IMG/VR virus record: IMGVR_UViG_3300042473_000184
Span: 1 to 54,436 of that record
Direction: 5' to 3' (one strand)
Length of the DNA stretch: 54,436 nt
Source: a virus
Under the pieces are notes generated by a model. It saw only the letters and a list, made by a program, of their open reading frames with translations, was not told where the DNA came from and did not search any database. The stretch's first letter is position 1; every line of letters starts with the position of its first letter. The position numbers and the translations under genes are program-made. Shown in pieces: positions 21,291-30,393 of the stretch.

Positions 21291-21956
21291 TTAGTCTTTA
21301 TATAACTCTTCATTTGCTTCAAGATTGTAAAATTGAGAAAGAAATCTTGTTCTTTCTGATAAAATCATATCTTGATCTTTATCAAGAGGTGTTGGATCTA
21401 TGTATTCTAAATGACAAAAAATCATATCTATTTTGTTTCCAGGAAGAATTTTTGTAATTTCCCTCCAATGCGTTTGCTGTGTTCCAGCAAAAACTAGTGC
21501 TTGATTGTCTTTTAAAAAATAACTTTTATCTTCTACAACAAGGCCCCAGTCTTGATCAGCGTGAACTTGAATATCAAACGTAATTCTTTGTTCATCTCTT
21601 AAGTCGCAATGTGGAAAAAGTTTACACTCATATCCGTAGGCTGGATCATACCTTGCAAACGAATAATCCCCAACTAATCTAACCTTGCCAGCAAGAGATG
21701 TCTTTTCTATAGCCTTGTTAATTTTGTCTTCAATTTCTGGAAGTTTTACATGCCAGGCTCTATGCCCAGCCCACTTTTGTAATTTTGTTTTGTCTTCTGG
21801 GGTATTATTTACAATGCTATAAATATAAGCAACATCTGCTTCATCAAAAATATCATCAACAATCATAACTTCAAAGTCTTGGTTAGAGACCTTTTCTTGA
21901 GATTTTACTAGGTTTTGATATTGATCGTAAGCCCTACCCTTAATTCCTTGTTCCAT
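21291..21956 (-). CDS. 2OG-Fe(II) oxygenase-like protein, first of a tandem set
   Basis: A 221-residue protein with His116/Asp118 (LFPHCDL) and His163 (QQTHWRE), and the shared LKDNQALVFAGT segment. The N-terminus includes FEVMIVDDIFDEADVAYI, the usual lead-in of Fe(II) oxygenases. It has no ribosome site: a TG-G-TATAAT promoter ends exactly six bases before the ATG, predicting a leaderless message that leads the three-gene oxygenase set. Confidence 0.77.
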   Translation of the reverse strand: MEQGIKGRAYDQYQNLVKSQEKVSNQDFEVMIVDDIFDEADVAYIYSIVNNTPEDKTKLQKWAGHRAWHVKLPEIEDKINKAIEKTSLAGKVRLVGDYSFARYDPAYGYECKLFPHCDLRDEQRITFDIQVHADQDWGLVVEDKSYFLKDNQALVFAGTQQTHWREITKILPGNKIDMIFCHLEYIDPTPLDKDQDMILSERTRFLSQFYNLEANEELYKD

Positions 21957-21958
21957 AA

Positions 21959-22249
21959 TTATATTATACCACTATCTGATATCTGTTCCAATATTGACAT
22001 CTCTATTATTGCAAGCCTAACCTTTGCGTTTCCTTCGCCAATCACAACAACTATGGCAGGATCTTTTCCATTCTTCATTGCATCTGTTGTTGCCTTTGCC
22101 CAAACCTCTTTGTTTAATGTAAAAGACTTTCCAACTTCTTTAAAATCTACAACAAAGTTTCTCCAAGAGGCATCCCCCTTTTGAGTGTTACGACCAGAGT
22201 TCTTATGCTGCTTAGCCCCTATTCTTTTGGACTCACTCTTCTCTGTCAT
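21959..22249 (-). CDS. Small PD-(D/E)XK-like or resolvase-like protein
   Basis: A 96-residue basic protein beginning MTEKSESKRIGAKQHKNSGR. The pattern KRIGAKQ-NSGR, KGDASWRNFVVDFKEV and SFTLNKEVWAKATTDA resembles short phage Holliday-junction-resolvase-like PD-(D/E)XK proteins, in which KGD and (D/E)xK carry the active residues (here Asp in KGDA and Asp-x-Lys in VDFK). It lies after RecA and the zinc ribbon gene. GGAAGGG is unusually close to the ATG. Assignment is tentative. Confidence 0.6.
   Translation of the reverse strand: MTEKSESKRIGAKQHKNSGRNTQKGDASWRNFVVDFKEVGKSFTLNKEVWAKATTDAMKNGKDPAIVVVIGEGNAKVRLAIIEMSILEQISDSGII
21963..21991 (-). promoter_or_regulatory. Leaderless promoter of the oxygenase trio
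   Basis: TTGGAA (21986-21991), a 17-base spacer ending TGG, TATAAT (21963-21968), then six bases to the ATG at 21954-21956. It lies over the last codons of the preceding gene. Confidence 0.8.
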
Positions 22250-22409
22250 TACCCTTCCATTTCTGCTTTCCAAACTTGACCGTGCTTAGATGTTTACTTG
22301 GACACATCCAGGTCATTGTCTTTGTTTCTGAATAAAGTCTTAGTGACCTTACTTCTACCTTGCATTCATGGCAAACAAACTTTCCATTGTAAACAGTAAA
22401 GTTAGCCAC
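22233..22409 (-). CDS. Zinc ribbon protein beside recA
   Basis: A 58-residue protein starting at GTG (22407-22409), in GTGGCTAAC that overlaps the RecA stop. Seen: FVCHECKVEVRSLRLY and TWMCPSKHLSTV, a CxxC plus C-x3-H metal site with SLRLY between. Similar small proteins sit beside recA in several actinophages. AAGG lies at a fair distance before the GTG. Likely a nucleic-acid-binding accessory. Confidence 0.7.
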   Translation of the reverse strand: MANFTVYNGKFVCHECKVEVRSLRLYSETKTMTWMCPSKHLSTVKFGKQKWKGNDREE

Positions 22410-23412
22410 TGAGTTTTGCCTTGATTGATTCTTGCAAATCAAGATCCTCTCTTACACGATTAACAAATGCCTCTTTGCCTTGGACTTTTGATCCATCAGG
22501 AAGAATGTACCATGCACCTGTACGCTCTACGATACCATTTAATTCAGCAGTAGTAACAAGATCACCGATGGTGTCAAGACCAATATCATTACCTCTAAAA
22601 TAAAAATCATACTCGCCAGATTGAAACCCTGGGGAGGTTTTTGAGAACTGGAGTTCCCATTTAATAGTTCTACCAATTTTTTCTTCAATTAATTTGTCTC
22701 CTACCTTAATCTTTCCTTTAATCGCTTGATTGTCTGACTCGGAACTAAATAACTTAACAATGCAAGAAGAATAAAACTTAGTAGCCTGACCACCAGAAGG
22801 CTGCTGGCTAGTATACATAGCGTTAATATTATTGCGAGACTGGGAAATAAGAACAAGAAGAGTAGGCTTAACCTTGTTGTTAGCATAATTAAGCATTTTC
22901 CATGCGTTACTAAAGTCACGAGATTCTGCCCCAATCTGCTTTGTATTTTCTAATGCCTTCATCTCATCTGTATCTTTTTCAAAATAGATTGCTGGAAGCA
23001 TTGATGTAATAGAGTCTACCACGATTAAGTCAACACCAGCGTTCATTAATCCAACACCTACATCTACCATGTCACTAATAGTTCTTGCCTGTGAATAGAT
23101 TAGTTTTTCTGGATCTACCCCCAAAGTTCTAGCCCAATCTTCTGAGTATGACATTTCTGAGTCTATCCATGCACACAGTTTTCCTTCGGCTTGTGCTAGA
23201 GCAATCATCTGAAGGCACATAGAAGACTTTGCAGAGGACTTGGAGCCCCATATAAGAACTTGTCTGCCATAAGGTAGGCCTCCTCCTAGAGCACGGTTTA
23301 AACCAAAACTAGGTGTTGGTTGATATTCATAGTTAACCCCCACACCAGTTCCAAGTCTTTTCCTTAACTTAGGATCAAGTTGTGCTAACGCCTCTTCTAT
23401 ACTAACTGACAT
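22402..23412 (-). CDS. recA: RecA-like recombinase
   Basis: A 336-residue recombinase. Walker A is GSKSSAKSS (56-64), followed by CAWIDSEMSYSEDWARTLGV, Walker B-like VDLIVVDSITS and the L2 region with SQSRNNINAMYTSQQPSGGQATKFY. It lacks the C-terminal extension of bacterial RecA. The start at 23410-23412 is chosen because GGAGG lies seven bases before it, although another ATG lies two codons upstream. It overlaps the DnaE stop, so recombinase and polymerase are cotranslated. Confidence 0.92.
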   Translation of the reverse strand: MSVSIEEALAQLDPKLRKRLGTGVGVNYEYQPTPSFGLNRALGGGLPYGRQVLIWGSKSSAKSSMCLQMIALAQAEGKLCAWIDSEMSYSEDWARTLGVDPEKLIYSQARTISDMVDVGVGLMNAGVDLIVVDSITSMLPAIYFEKDTDEMKALENTKQIGAESRDFSNAWKMLNYANNKVKPTLLVLISQSRNNINAMYTSQQPSGGQATKFYSSCIVKLFSSESDNQAIKGKIKVGDKLIEEKIGRTIKWELQFSKTSPGFQSGEYDFYFRGNDIGLDTIGDLVTTAELNGIVERTGAWYILPDGSKVQGKEAFVNRVREDLDLQESIKAKLSG

Positions 23413-26400
23413 GTACATCCTCCAATGTTACGGTTCCGTCTTTAGTCTTGCCAAAATCAAACTTGTATGACTTTCCTTCTTCGATATGCATGTATGCCTT
23501 TGCAAACGATGTAGGAAAAACTGTAATAGAATGTAAGTCTCTGCTTGTATCTGCAAGTGTAAGAGATGCCATCTTCTTTCCAGTCTTTGTTATTCTTGGC
23601 TTAAAAGATACAACAAACATTTCATCATCCTTGTATGGAAGTTGCTTATAACTTAAGAACTTTACAAGAGCGTGTGATGATTCTTTTATCTCATCTGAAG
23701 GTATGAAAGAAACAATCCTGTTATCATTACACAAGACCAGATAAGAACGACCTGTCTCAATAGTCGTATTTTCATCATCAAATATACCGACACTGCCAGT
23801 TTTGTCCAAAATTTCAACTCGTGACCATCCTGTTCCTCGTTTAATTGATTTTACCATACCCATAAAAATGTATGATCCTTTTTCTTCAAAGTCAACAATG
23901 TCCTCAATAAATGCATAGTAGTGAGAAGGGATTGTAATGTTAAACTCTGGTAGGTTTAGATACTCATAAAGATTTTCTTTAATCTCTTGATCATTTCTAG
24001 GATTATCATTAAATGTTGCAGCACCAATTACTCTTAGTGCCTGAAGTGCACGGCTATTTACTCCGTTTCCTTTTGTGAAGGTAAATTCTTCAAGTTCTTT
24101 ATACGAATTGAATGGTCGTGCAGATATGTATCTTTCACCAATTTTGTCAGATATGAACTTGATAGCACTGAGTCCAAACCTAATACCTTTACCCTCAATT
24201 TTAAAATCAATATCCGAATCGTTAATGTGAGGTAACTTAACGCTAATGCCCATTCTTTTTGCTTCAATAAGGTATTCAGTTCTCGCATCTTTGTCCTTTT
24301 CATTTTTTAGCACTGAGTACATAAACTCAAGTGGGTAATAATACTTTAACCATGCTGTCCAATATGATAGCGTTGAGTATGCTACTGCGTGAGACTTGTT
24401 AAATGAGTACCCTGCGTGGGCCTCAAAGTCATGCCAAAGGTCACGGGCAAGGTTTGGAGAGATAAACTTAGATGCACCCTCTACGAACTTCTCTTTAAAC
24501 TGATCAAACTCTTTAGCATCTTTTTTCTTTCCAATGATCTTTCTAACTTTGTCTGCTTCCGACATGGACATACCGCCAAGGTGTACGCATGCTTGCATAA
24601 CTTGTTCCTGGTAAAGAATACAGCCATAAGTGTCCTCCGTAAATTCTTTTAGTACTTGGTGGGTATAAGATATATTTTGACGACCATGTTTACGATCAAC
24701 ATAGTCTTTTCCAATAGTATTCATAGCACCTGGGCGAACTAGAGCATTGGATGCTGCAAGTTCATTCAGGTTCTTAACTCCCATTTTAACAAGAAGGTTT
24801 GTGTACGGTGCTGCTTCACACTGGAAGACACCCTTAGTATATCCATCTGAAAGCATTTGATAAACATTTGCATCGTCCATCTTAATCTTAAGAAGGTCAA
24901 TCTTTTTACCATCTCGCTCTTTGATTATATCAATTGTATTCTTAAGAACAGATAAAGTCTTAAGACCCAAAGCATCAATCTTAATCAAACCAATTCTTTC
25001 AGCCTCTTCCATGTCAACACCAACAACAGGAATTCTTTCGTCTGATCCTGTAGAAGATCTTGTTTCAAGCGGTGCATATCTAAAGATTGGTTCCTTACTT
25101 GTTACTACACCTGCTGCGTGAATTCCAGTACCACGAATTCTTCCACGAAGTTGTTCTCCATAGATCTCTACTTCTGGATACTTCTCACGAAATTCTCTTG
25201 TTGATTTTGATGTACAAAAATCATCCCACGAGTCTACAGTCTTTAAAACCTTATTAACATCTGATAAAGGAATATTTAATACTCTTGAAACGTCTCTAAC
25301 AATTCCTTTACCAGTAAACTCAAGGAAGGTAGCAATAGATGCAACATGTCGATACTGTCTAACTAGATAGTCTTTAACTTCTTCACGACGAGTATCTTGA
25401 ATGTCTGTATCAATATCTGGAAAGTCATTTCGTTCTGGGTTAATAAAACGGAAGAACAAAAGGTTGTGCTCAATTGGATCAATGTCTGTAATCTTGAGTG
25501 CGTAACAAACAAGAGAACCAGCAGATGAACCACGACCTGGCCCCACCATAATCTCTTCCTTCTTTGCCCAGTTAATCATATTACTTACGACAAGGAAGTA
25601 TGAAGCAAACTTTTTATCCTTAATAATCTGCAGTTCTTCTTCAAGTCTGTCAAGGTATTCTTGATTTTCTGACAACCCACGCTCTACCAAACCTTCTAGT
25701 GCAGCCTTTGCGAGTTCTTTGTCAGGACTCTTGTACTGTACAGGAAGAAGGTTTAGTCCTTCTTGAATGCCATAGTCTCCTACTGTATCTGCTAATAGGA
25801 GTGTGTTTGAGTATATGTCTGGTCTATCAATACCCTGCGATTCCATGGCTGCTTTAATCTCTTCGTATGAGAGCAGGTGAATATCAAATTTGTTAAATGT
25901 TATCTGACGGTCTTCGCCGTAGAGATAGTCAAGGCGTTCCATCATGCTGCCTTTTTTCTTTGACTTCTCGTATGTTGCATCTTTTACAAACTTGCCATGT
26001 GTATTCATTAGCAACTTAAACTCTTGTACTTCTTTTTGTGACGAGTCTACATGGTGACAGTCTGGTGTTACAACAACCTTAATTCCAAACTCATCTGCAA
26101 GTTCTATAAGGTACTTGTTAATCTGTGAATCATTGTGAGGCATGACTTCAATATAGTAGTCATCTTCAAATCTTTCTTTAAACCACAAAATGTACTTCTT
26201 AGCAAGAGCAAACTCTTCTTCTTCAAGGGCTTTAACTAAAACGCTACTTGGACAAGCAGAGGTTACAATAATTCCCTCTTTATACTTTTCAAGAATAGTA
26301 AAATCAAAGCGTGGTTTCTTAAAGAAACCATCTGTCCAAGATAGTTCACTAATCTTATTAAGGTTTTCCAAACCAATTTGATTCTTGGCTAGAAGGATAA

Positions 26401-26677
26401 TGTGATTGTAGACAAGATCTTGTTGACCTTCTCTTTCAGACTTATCTCTTGTATCAGATATGTCTGCACACATGTATCCTTCTAGACCTAGAATTGGCTT
26501 AATGCCCTTTGCTTTTGCAATACGGTGCAGTTCCCTATGCCCAGATAAAGTACCGTGGTCAGTGATGGCAATTGCTGGCATCCCTAACTCAACTGCACGG
26601 TCAACGTATTCTTCTGGAGTAGCAATCCCATCAAATAAACTAAAATGGGTGTGGACATGTAAGCCTACGTAGTTCAT
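23402..26677 (-). CDS. dnaE: DNA polymerase III alpha (DnaE type)
   Basis: A 1091-residue C-family polymerase. The PHP domain is intact by eye: LHVHTHFSLFDG (His7, His9), AITDHGTLSG (Asp40, His41) and TPDCHHVD. The palm contains NDFPDIDTD (about 415-423), then the fingers and a HhH/OB-type C-terminus (MGMVKSIKRGTGW). In mycobacterial DnaE1 the PHP domain proofreads, so the phage may need no separate epsilon; none is seen. The ATG at 26675-26677 starts MNYVGLHVH; an upstream in-frame start would overlap the SSB gene. It begins two bases after the SSB stop. Confidence 0.93.
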   Translation of the reverse strand: MNYVGLHVHTHFSLFDGIATPEEYVDRAVELGMPAIAITDHGTLSGHRELHRIAKAKGIKPILGLEGYMCADISDTRDKSEREGQQDLVYNHIILLAKNQIGLENLNKISELSWTDGFFKKPRFDFTILEKYKEGIIVTSACPSSVLVKALEEEEFALAKKYILWFKERFEDDYYIEVMPHNDSQINKYLIELADEFGIKVVVTPDCHHVDSSQKEVQEFKLLMNTHGKFVKDATYEKSKKKGSMMERLDYLYGEDRQITFNKFDIHLLSYEEIKAAMESQGIDRPDIYSNTLLLADTVGDYGIQEGLNLLPVQYKSPDKELAKAALEGLVERGLSENQEYLDRLEEELQIIKDKKFASYFLVVSNMINWAKKEEIMVGPGRGSSAGSLVCYALKITDIDPIEHNLLFFRFINPERNDFPDIDTDIQDTRREEVKDYLVRQYRHVASIATFLEFTGKGIVRDVSRVLNIPLSDVNKVLKTVDSWDDFCTSKSTREFREKYPEVEIYGEQLRGRIRGTGIHAAGVVTSKEPIFRYAPLETRSSTGSDERIPVVGVDMEEAERIGLIKIDALGLKTLSVLKNTIDIIKERDGKKIDLLKIKMDDANVYQMLSDGYTKGVFQCEAAPYTNLLVKMGVKNLNELAASNALVRPGAMNTIGKDYVDRKHGRQNISYTHQVLKEFTEDTYGCILYQEQVMQACVHLGGMSMSEADKVRKIIGKKKDAKEFDQFKEKFVEGASKFISPNLARDLWHDFEAHAGYSFNKSHAVAYSTLSYWTAWLKYYYPLEFMYSVLKNEKDKDARTEYLIEAKRMGISVKLPHINDSDIDFKIEGKGIRFGLSAIKFISDKIGERYISARPFNSYKELEEFTFTKGNGVNSRALQALRVIGAATFNDNPRNDQEIKENLYEYLNLPEFNITIPSHYYAFIEDIVDFEEKGSYIFMGMVKSIKRGTGWSRVEILDKTGSVGIFDDENTTIETGRSYLVLCNDNRIVSFIPSDEIKESSHALVKFLSYKQLPYKDDEMFVVSFKPRITKTGKKMASLTLADTSRDLHSITVFPTSFAKAYMHIEEGKSYKFDFGKTKDGTVTLEDVHVS

Positions 26678-26678
26678 A

Positions 26679-27332
26679 TTACCAATCAGCGTTTGTTGCT
26701 GATGTGGCAGATGGGCCATCAAAGCCCAAGTAGAACGCTTCTTGTTCTGCGTATGGAATCTTGCGTAGTGCAGACTCTAGTGGATAAGGCTTGATGTCTC
26801 CCCAATTAAATGGTTCCTTATCTGGTGCTGATGGAATAAGTGTGTAATTAGTTTCAGTTCCCTGACCATTACGCTTTAACTTCCACTGTACGTTTGAAAT
26901 GCTTCCTGTCTCAAGAGCATACTCACGAATTGTATTGAATGATGATTGCTTGCTAACACCCATTGACCAGATTGCAACATATGGTGCCTCAATACCGTCA
27001 TCTACAATTACGTTGCAATAGAAACGAAGACGTGCTCGCCAGCCAGCCTTTGGATCCTTGCGGTGCATTTCTTCAGCCCAGTCACGACCTTCTGTGTCCA
27101 TCGTGTCTACAGCCTTGCGCTTGTAGTCCTTTGGGTTTGTGTGTTCTGATACAACAATTGCTAGTCCACGATCTGCGTTATAGTTTGCTGAATCTTCATC
27201 TAGTTCTTCTAAGAACCTAATCTTTACTGATTGTCCGTCAGCAAGTTTTAACCACTTAACCTTTGGACCATCGCCACCCTTTGGGCCATCTAGTACTGGG
27301 CCCATTTCTTTTATTCCTCTTAGTATTGCCAT
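26679..27332 (-). CDS. ssb: Single-stranded DNA-binding protein, actinophage type
   Basis: A 217-residue protein beginning MAILRGIKEM with KWLKLADGQSVKIRFLEELDEDS, HTNPKDYKRKAVDTMDTEGR, KAGWRARLRFYCNV and ETNYTLIPS. This pattern matches proteins listed as ssDNA-binding in actinophages. The cysteine-type metal site seen in some relatives is absent here (EGRDWAEEMHR). It lies between primase and DnaE and has its own consensus promoter (27365-27394), as expected for a protein needed in high amounts. Confidence 0.78.
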   Translation of the reverse strand: MAILRGIKEMGPVLDGPKGGDGPKVKWLKLADGQSVKIRFLEELDEDSANYNADRGLAIVVSEHTNPKDYKRKAVDTMDTEGRDWAEEMHRKDPKAGWRARLRFYCNVIVDDGIEAPYVAIWSMGVSKQSSFNTIREYALETGSISNVQWKLKRNGQGTETNYTLIPSAPDKEPFNWGDIKPYPLESALRKIPYAEQEAFYLGFDGPSATSATNADW

Positions 27333-27362
27333 GTGTTTTCTCTTTTCTTTTATGTTATTGTT

Positions 27363-28307
27363 TTAGTTTAGCATAGACTGTATTGATTTGTCAAACTGGA
27401 AGTCCAGTTCTTGAATTGACTTATCGTCCATATCGCCTATATCTTTATATTTTTTATCTAGTTTAATTACGGATACACGAGAACCAAGTTTTTCAAGTAT
27501 CTTAGTTTTCATATTTCCACCTGCTTCATCGTTATCCGCAATGACAATTATATCATTAAAGTACTTTTGAAGCAATTCTATTTGTATGTTTGATACATTG
27601 GATCCAAGTGTTGCTACTGCTGGAAAGCCACACTGGTCAAGCCTAATAGCATCAAATGATGATTCCACTATGTAAACTTTGCCAGAACTTTTTACTCTAT
27701 GCAGATTAAATAGTGTCTTAGATTTTGGCAACCCTGGAGTATTCTTAAACTCCTTGCCTTCAACAGACCTTCCAACAAAGCCAATTGGCAATCCATCTGG
27801 ACTGTGTACTGGTACAGTTACCATGTCCTGTTTAACTGAGTAGCCCAAAGAAAACTTTGACCAAGAATCCATATTTATTTTTCTATATTTAAAATAGTTT
27901 TTTGCTCTATCGGAAACCAACAATCCATTATATAAACGCTTTAAGACTATCTCGTCAAATGAAATAAACTCTGGTTTTTTATATAAGGCTTTATCAACGT
28001 CTTGTTCAATACTTGTTTCTATTTCTTTGCTCTTGATAAATCTCGCAGCCTCAAAATATGTTCTATTGGACATATGCATAACAAACTCTGTTAATCCAGT
28101 AACATGATGACAGGCAAAACAGAAAAATGTACCACTTGATTTATCTATTTCCCCTGCTGGGGTTCTGTTATTATTGTGATAGGGACAAAAAATTATATAG
28201 TCTGAGTCAACCTCTGACTCAATTGTTACACCTGTTCCTGTAATAATTCTTTTGATTTGCTCTTTGCTATAAGAATTGGCTTGCTTGCGTCTATCCCTAC
28301 TATCCAT
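27363..28307 (-). CDS. DnaG-type primase, short
   Basis: A 314-residue primase. The N-terminal zinc site is Cys41/His44 (CPYH) with Cys63/Cys66 (CFAC). A TOPRIM domain follows with Glu215 (IVESSFDA) and Asp258/Asp260 (IADNDEAGG). It is about half the length of bacterial DnaG: the helicase-binding C-terminal domain is missing. The start lies 82 bases inside the preceding gene, an unusually long overlap; the ATG is preceded by GGGAAAGAG. I see no better start without losing the zinc site. Confidence 0.88.
   Translation of the reverse strand: MDSRDRRKQANSYSKEQIKRIITGTGVTIESEVDSDYIIFCPYHNNNRTPAGEIDKSSGTFFCFACHHVTGLTEFVMHMSNRTYFEAARFIKSKEIETSIEQDVDKALYKKPEFISFDEIVLKRLYNGLLVSDRAKNYFKYRKINMDSWSKFSLGYSVKQDMVTVPVHSPDGLPIGFVGRSVEGKEFKNTPGLPKSKTLFNLHRVKSSGKVYIVESSFDAIRLDQCGFPAVATLGSNVSNIQIELLQKYFNDIIVIADNDEAGGNMKTKILEKLGSRVSVIKLDKKYKDIGDMDDKSIQELDFQFDKSIQSMLN
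27365..27394 (-). promoter_or_regulatory. Promoter of the SSB gene
   Basis: TTGACA (27389-27394), 18-base spacer ending TGC, TAAACT (27365-27370). It lies in the last codons of the primase gene and gives a leader of about 26 bases before the SSB ATG. Confidence 0.72.
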
Positions 28308-28552
28308 TTACTTTTTCTCTTTCCCGTGTATGTTCCGTATATTGTTATTTCAAAATTAAAATAGTTCTTTATCTCATTATAGTCTATAGTAAAATCTATG
28401 TTTATGTCAAGTCTTGGGACATACCCATTAAGACGCATTTCTGATACTAATAGCCTTTCATATTCTTCTCTTAATCGGACAATAGAGGATTCATCCTGAA
28501 TGATGCCTTCAAGATTAAACCTTTTAATTGCTTTGTGGTGAAAGTTGTCCAT
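28226..28552 (-). CDS. Conserved phage protein between helicase and primase
   Basis: A 108-residue protein with no recognised family. It has an N-terminal helical half (ESSIVRLREEYERLLVSEMRLNG in part) and a C-terminal beta half with alternating residues (LDINIDFTIDY, FNFEITIYGTY). It could be a small regulator or a primase or helicase partner, judging only from its place and the 82-base overlap with the primase gene. TATAAT ends five bases before the ATG, so a leaderless start is possible, though no -35 or TGN is present. Confidence 0.6.
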   Translation of the reverse strand: MDNFHHKAIKRFNLEGIIQDESSIVRLREEYERLLVSEMRLNGYVPRLDINIDFTIDYNEIKNYFNFEITIYGTYTGKRKSKWIVGIDASKPILIAKSKSKELLQEQV

Positions 28553-28564
28553 GCCATATTATAA

Positions 28565-29785
28565 CTACTTATCTTCAAAATCTTTATATCTATAGTATCC
28601 CTTGTCAAAATCGCACTGAACAAGAAAGTCACCCATAAATCCATTACGGTTTTTGCGAAAAGCACATTCAATAATATCACTATTTGTAGCACGTCCTAGG
28701 GCCAAAACCCAGTCTGCATCATATGCAATCTGTCTGGACCAAGAAGTTTGTCCAAGAGTGGGGACGCTATTTAAATCATTTGCATCGTCAGGTGTGGCGG
28801 ATGAAATAGCAATGATTGGAACTTCTTCACCAATAGCCATAAGTTTTAGTTCTCTAGAAAGATTCTTCATTCGTACCGTTTCATTATCTGATTTCTGGTT
28901 AGGAGCCATCAACTGAAGGTAGTCAACAATTACAAAGTCTGGCTTATACTGATCAATCTTTCCACGAAGAACTGATGGATTAATTTCTCCACCTTGGTCA
29001 TTTGAAATAATATGAAACTCTGGTTTTCCTTTAAGATTTTTTTCATGCCAGTCTTTTAACATATCCATTTCAACTTCGCCATTGCTTAATTTTCTATGAG
29101 ACCATCTACCTTCTCCCATAATTGTAAATACACGGTTGCGAACTTCTGTTTCACTCATTTCAAGACTAATGACTAATGGGCTACGACCTTGTTTCCAGGC
29201 CTGTACAGCAAAGTAGAGAGCCAACCATGATTTTCCAATACCTGGGTATGCAAGAAAAACTCCTAATTGCCCTGGCATGATTCCAGAAGGAAGATAATTA
29301 TCAAAGCCTGGAAGTCCAGTCTTAATACCAACGTGACCAAGTGCTTGCTGTTTCTTTAAATTTTCAAAGTAAGCAATTGCAGACTCTAGATCTGTTACAT
29401 CAATGTCACGAATTGCAGATGTGTTCTTTTTTAATTCTGAGGTTTTTGTAATTAATTCATTCAGAGCATTTGTTCCATTGTTATTCTGAATCTCTGTTGC
29501 TGCTGATCTAATAATATCCTTTAGGCTATCTGTAAGGTACTCTCCCTGAAGTTCTTCAAGATGGTGCTTTGTTGCGCCTACTCCCTGAATTGGTTCAAAG
29601 TCACGAAACTTTTCTCTAACCAAATCTACTGGTGGCACTGTAGAGTTATTTTCAAAATATAATCTTACAAAATTCCAAATATCTCCATGAGTTCTTAGAA
29701 GGTTTTCTACATTGGCTTGAAGTAAAACGTGGATTTGTTTATCTTGTAAGACTGCCGTGATCAACTTTGATTCCGTACTATTCAC
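28565..29785 (-). CDS. DnaB-like replicative helicase
   Basis: A 406-residue RecA-fold helicase. The N-terminal helical domain (1-130) is followed by Walker A AYPGIGKSW (about 178-186), LVISLEMSETEVRNR, Walker B DFVIVDYLQLMAP, and a C-terminal arginine-finger region (QTSWSRQIAYDADW). This matches the DnaB/gp4 family, shorter than bacterial DnaB (about 450-470). It overlaps the preceding gene by eight bases. With the short primase it would form the phage primosome. Confidence 0.88.
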   Translation of the reverse strand: MNSTESKLITAVLQDKQIHVLLQANVENLLRTHGDIWNFVRLYFENNSTVPPVDLVREKFRDFEPIQGVGATKHHLEELQGEYLTDSLKDIIRSAATEIQNNNGTNALNELITKTSELKKNTSAIRDIDVTDLESAIAYFENLKKQQALGHVGIKTGLPGFDNYLPSGIMPGQLGVFLAYPGIGKSWLALYFAVQAWKQGRSPLVISLEMSETEVRNRVFTIMGEGRWSHRKLSNGEVEMDMLKDWHEKNLKGKPEFHIISNDQGGEINPSVLRGKIDQYKPDFVIVDYLQLMAPNQKSDNETVRMKNLSRELKLMAIGEEVPIIAISSATPDDANDLNSVPTLGQTSWSRQIAYDADWVLALGRATNSDIIECAFRKNRNGFMGDFLVQCDFDKGYYRYKDFEDK

Positions 29786-30086
29786 TTAGCCACTCCTTTG
29801 CCATTCTTCTGCGCTCTTCTCTCTCTTTGTCGTCTTTCTTTTTATCTTTTTGTGCCTGTAAAATTTTTTCTGCATTATATGTAAAGTGATTCCAAGAAGG
29901 AGTCTGTGCAACTTTAAAATAATACTCAAGTATATCGTAGCAACCTGACAAACCGTATGACTCTACAAGGGCATCTGATGCCCACTGTTCTACGTTTAAG
30001 TTTAGAGATGGCTTTGATTCGTACCTTTCGGCATGATACTTACTGTATCTTGAAAGCAAAGCCATACGGTCTTTGCGTTCTGCCAT
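29778..30086 (-). CDS. Possible helicase-loader-like protein
   Basis: A 102-residue protein with a helical YSKYHAERYESKPSLNLN start, an aromatic middle (SGCYDILEYYFKVAQTPSW) and a highly charged coiled-coil-like C-terminus (KDKKKDDKEREERRRM). It lies immediately before, and overlaps, the helicase gene. The middle recalls helical domains of primosome assembly proteins; this is inference from position. TAATG-type coupling links it to the 68-residue gene. Confidence 0.6.
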   Translation of the reverse strand: MAERKDRMALLSRYSKYHAERYESKPSLNLNVEQWASDALVESYGLSGCYDILEYYFKVAQTPSWNHFTYNAEKILQAQKDKKKDDKEREERRRMAKEWLSE

Positions 30087-30292
30087 TATTCGTTAATTTC
30101 TGCCTTTGCTTCGTTAATCTTTTCAGTTAACTTGTCTTCAACAAATTTATACACACGCTCAAAAGCATCGTTTGTATTTTCTGCATCACGTTTTGAGTCT
30201 ACCACTCCTAAGTCCAATCTAAGTGATTGAAAATTTCCCAAGTTTAACGTATATCCTAATGTTACAGATACTTTAGTTGTTTCATTCTCCAT
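30086..30292 (-). CDS. Small conserved actinophage protein
   Basis: A 68-residue acidic protein: VSVTLGYTLNLGNFQSLRLDLGV followed by a charged helix (AFERVYKFVEDKLTEKINEAK, in part). The VTLGYTLNLG-F-SLRLD pattern is familiar from small proteins next to helicase genes in actinophages. Function unknown. It is the first gene of the replication transcript from the 30365-30393 promoter. Confidence 0.72.
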   Translation of the reverse strand: MENETTKVSVTLGYTLNLGNFQSLRLDLGVVDSKRDAENTNDAFERVYKFVEDKLTEKINEAKAEINE

Positions 30293-30364
30293 TTATATAC
30301 CCTTCGCTAAATAGATCCAAACCGAATTGATATGAATCGTTTATCCTATGTTTCCTTGTATTTA

Positions 30365-30393
30365 ATTGTACCATTTCTGAGCAATTACTGCAA
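30365..30393 (-). promoter_or_regulatory. Promoter of the replication operon
   Basis: TTGCAG (30388-30393), a 17-base spacer ending TGG, TACAAT (30365-30370). It straddles the end of the methyltransferase gene and is followed by a leader of about 65 bases before the ATG at 30292. The 92 bases between the two genes contain nothing else I can support. Confidence 0.65.
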
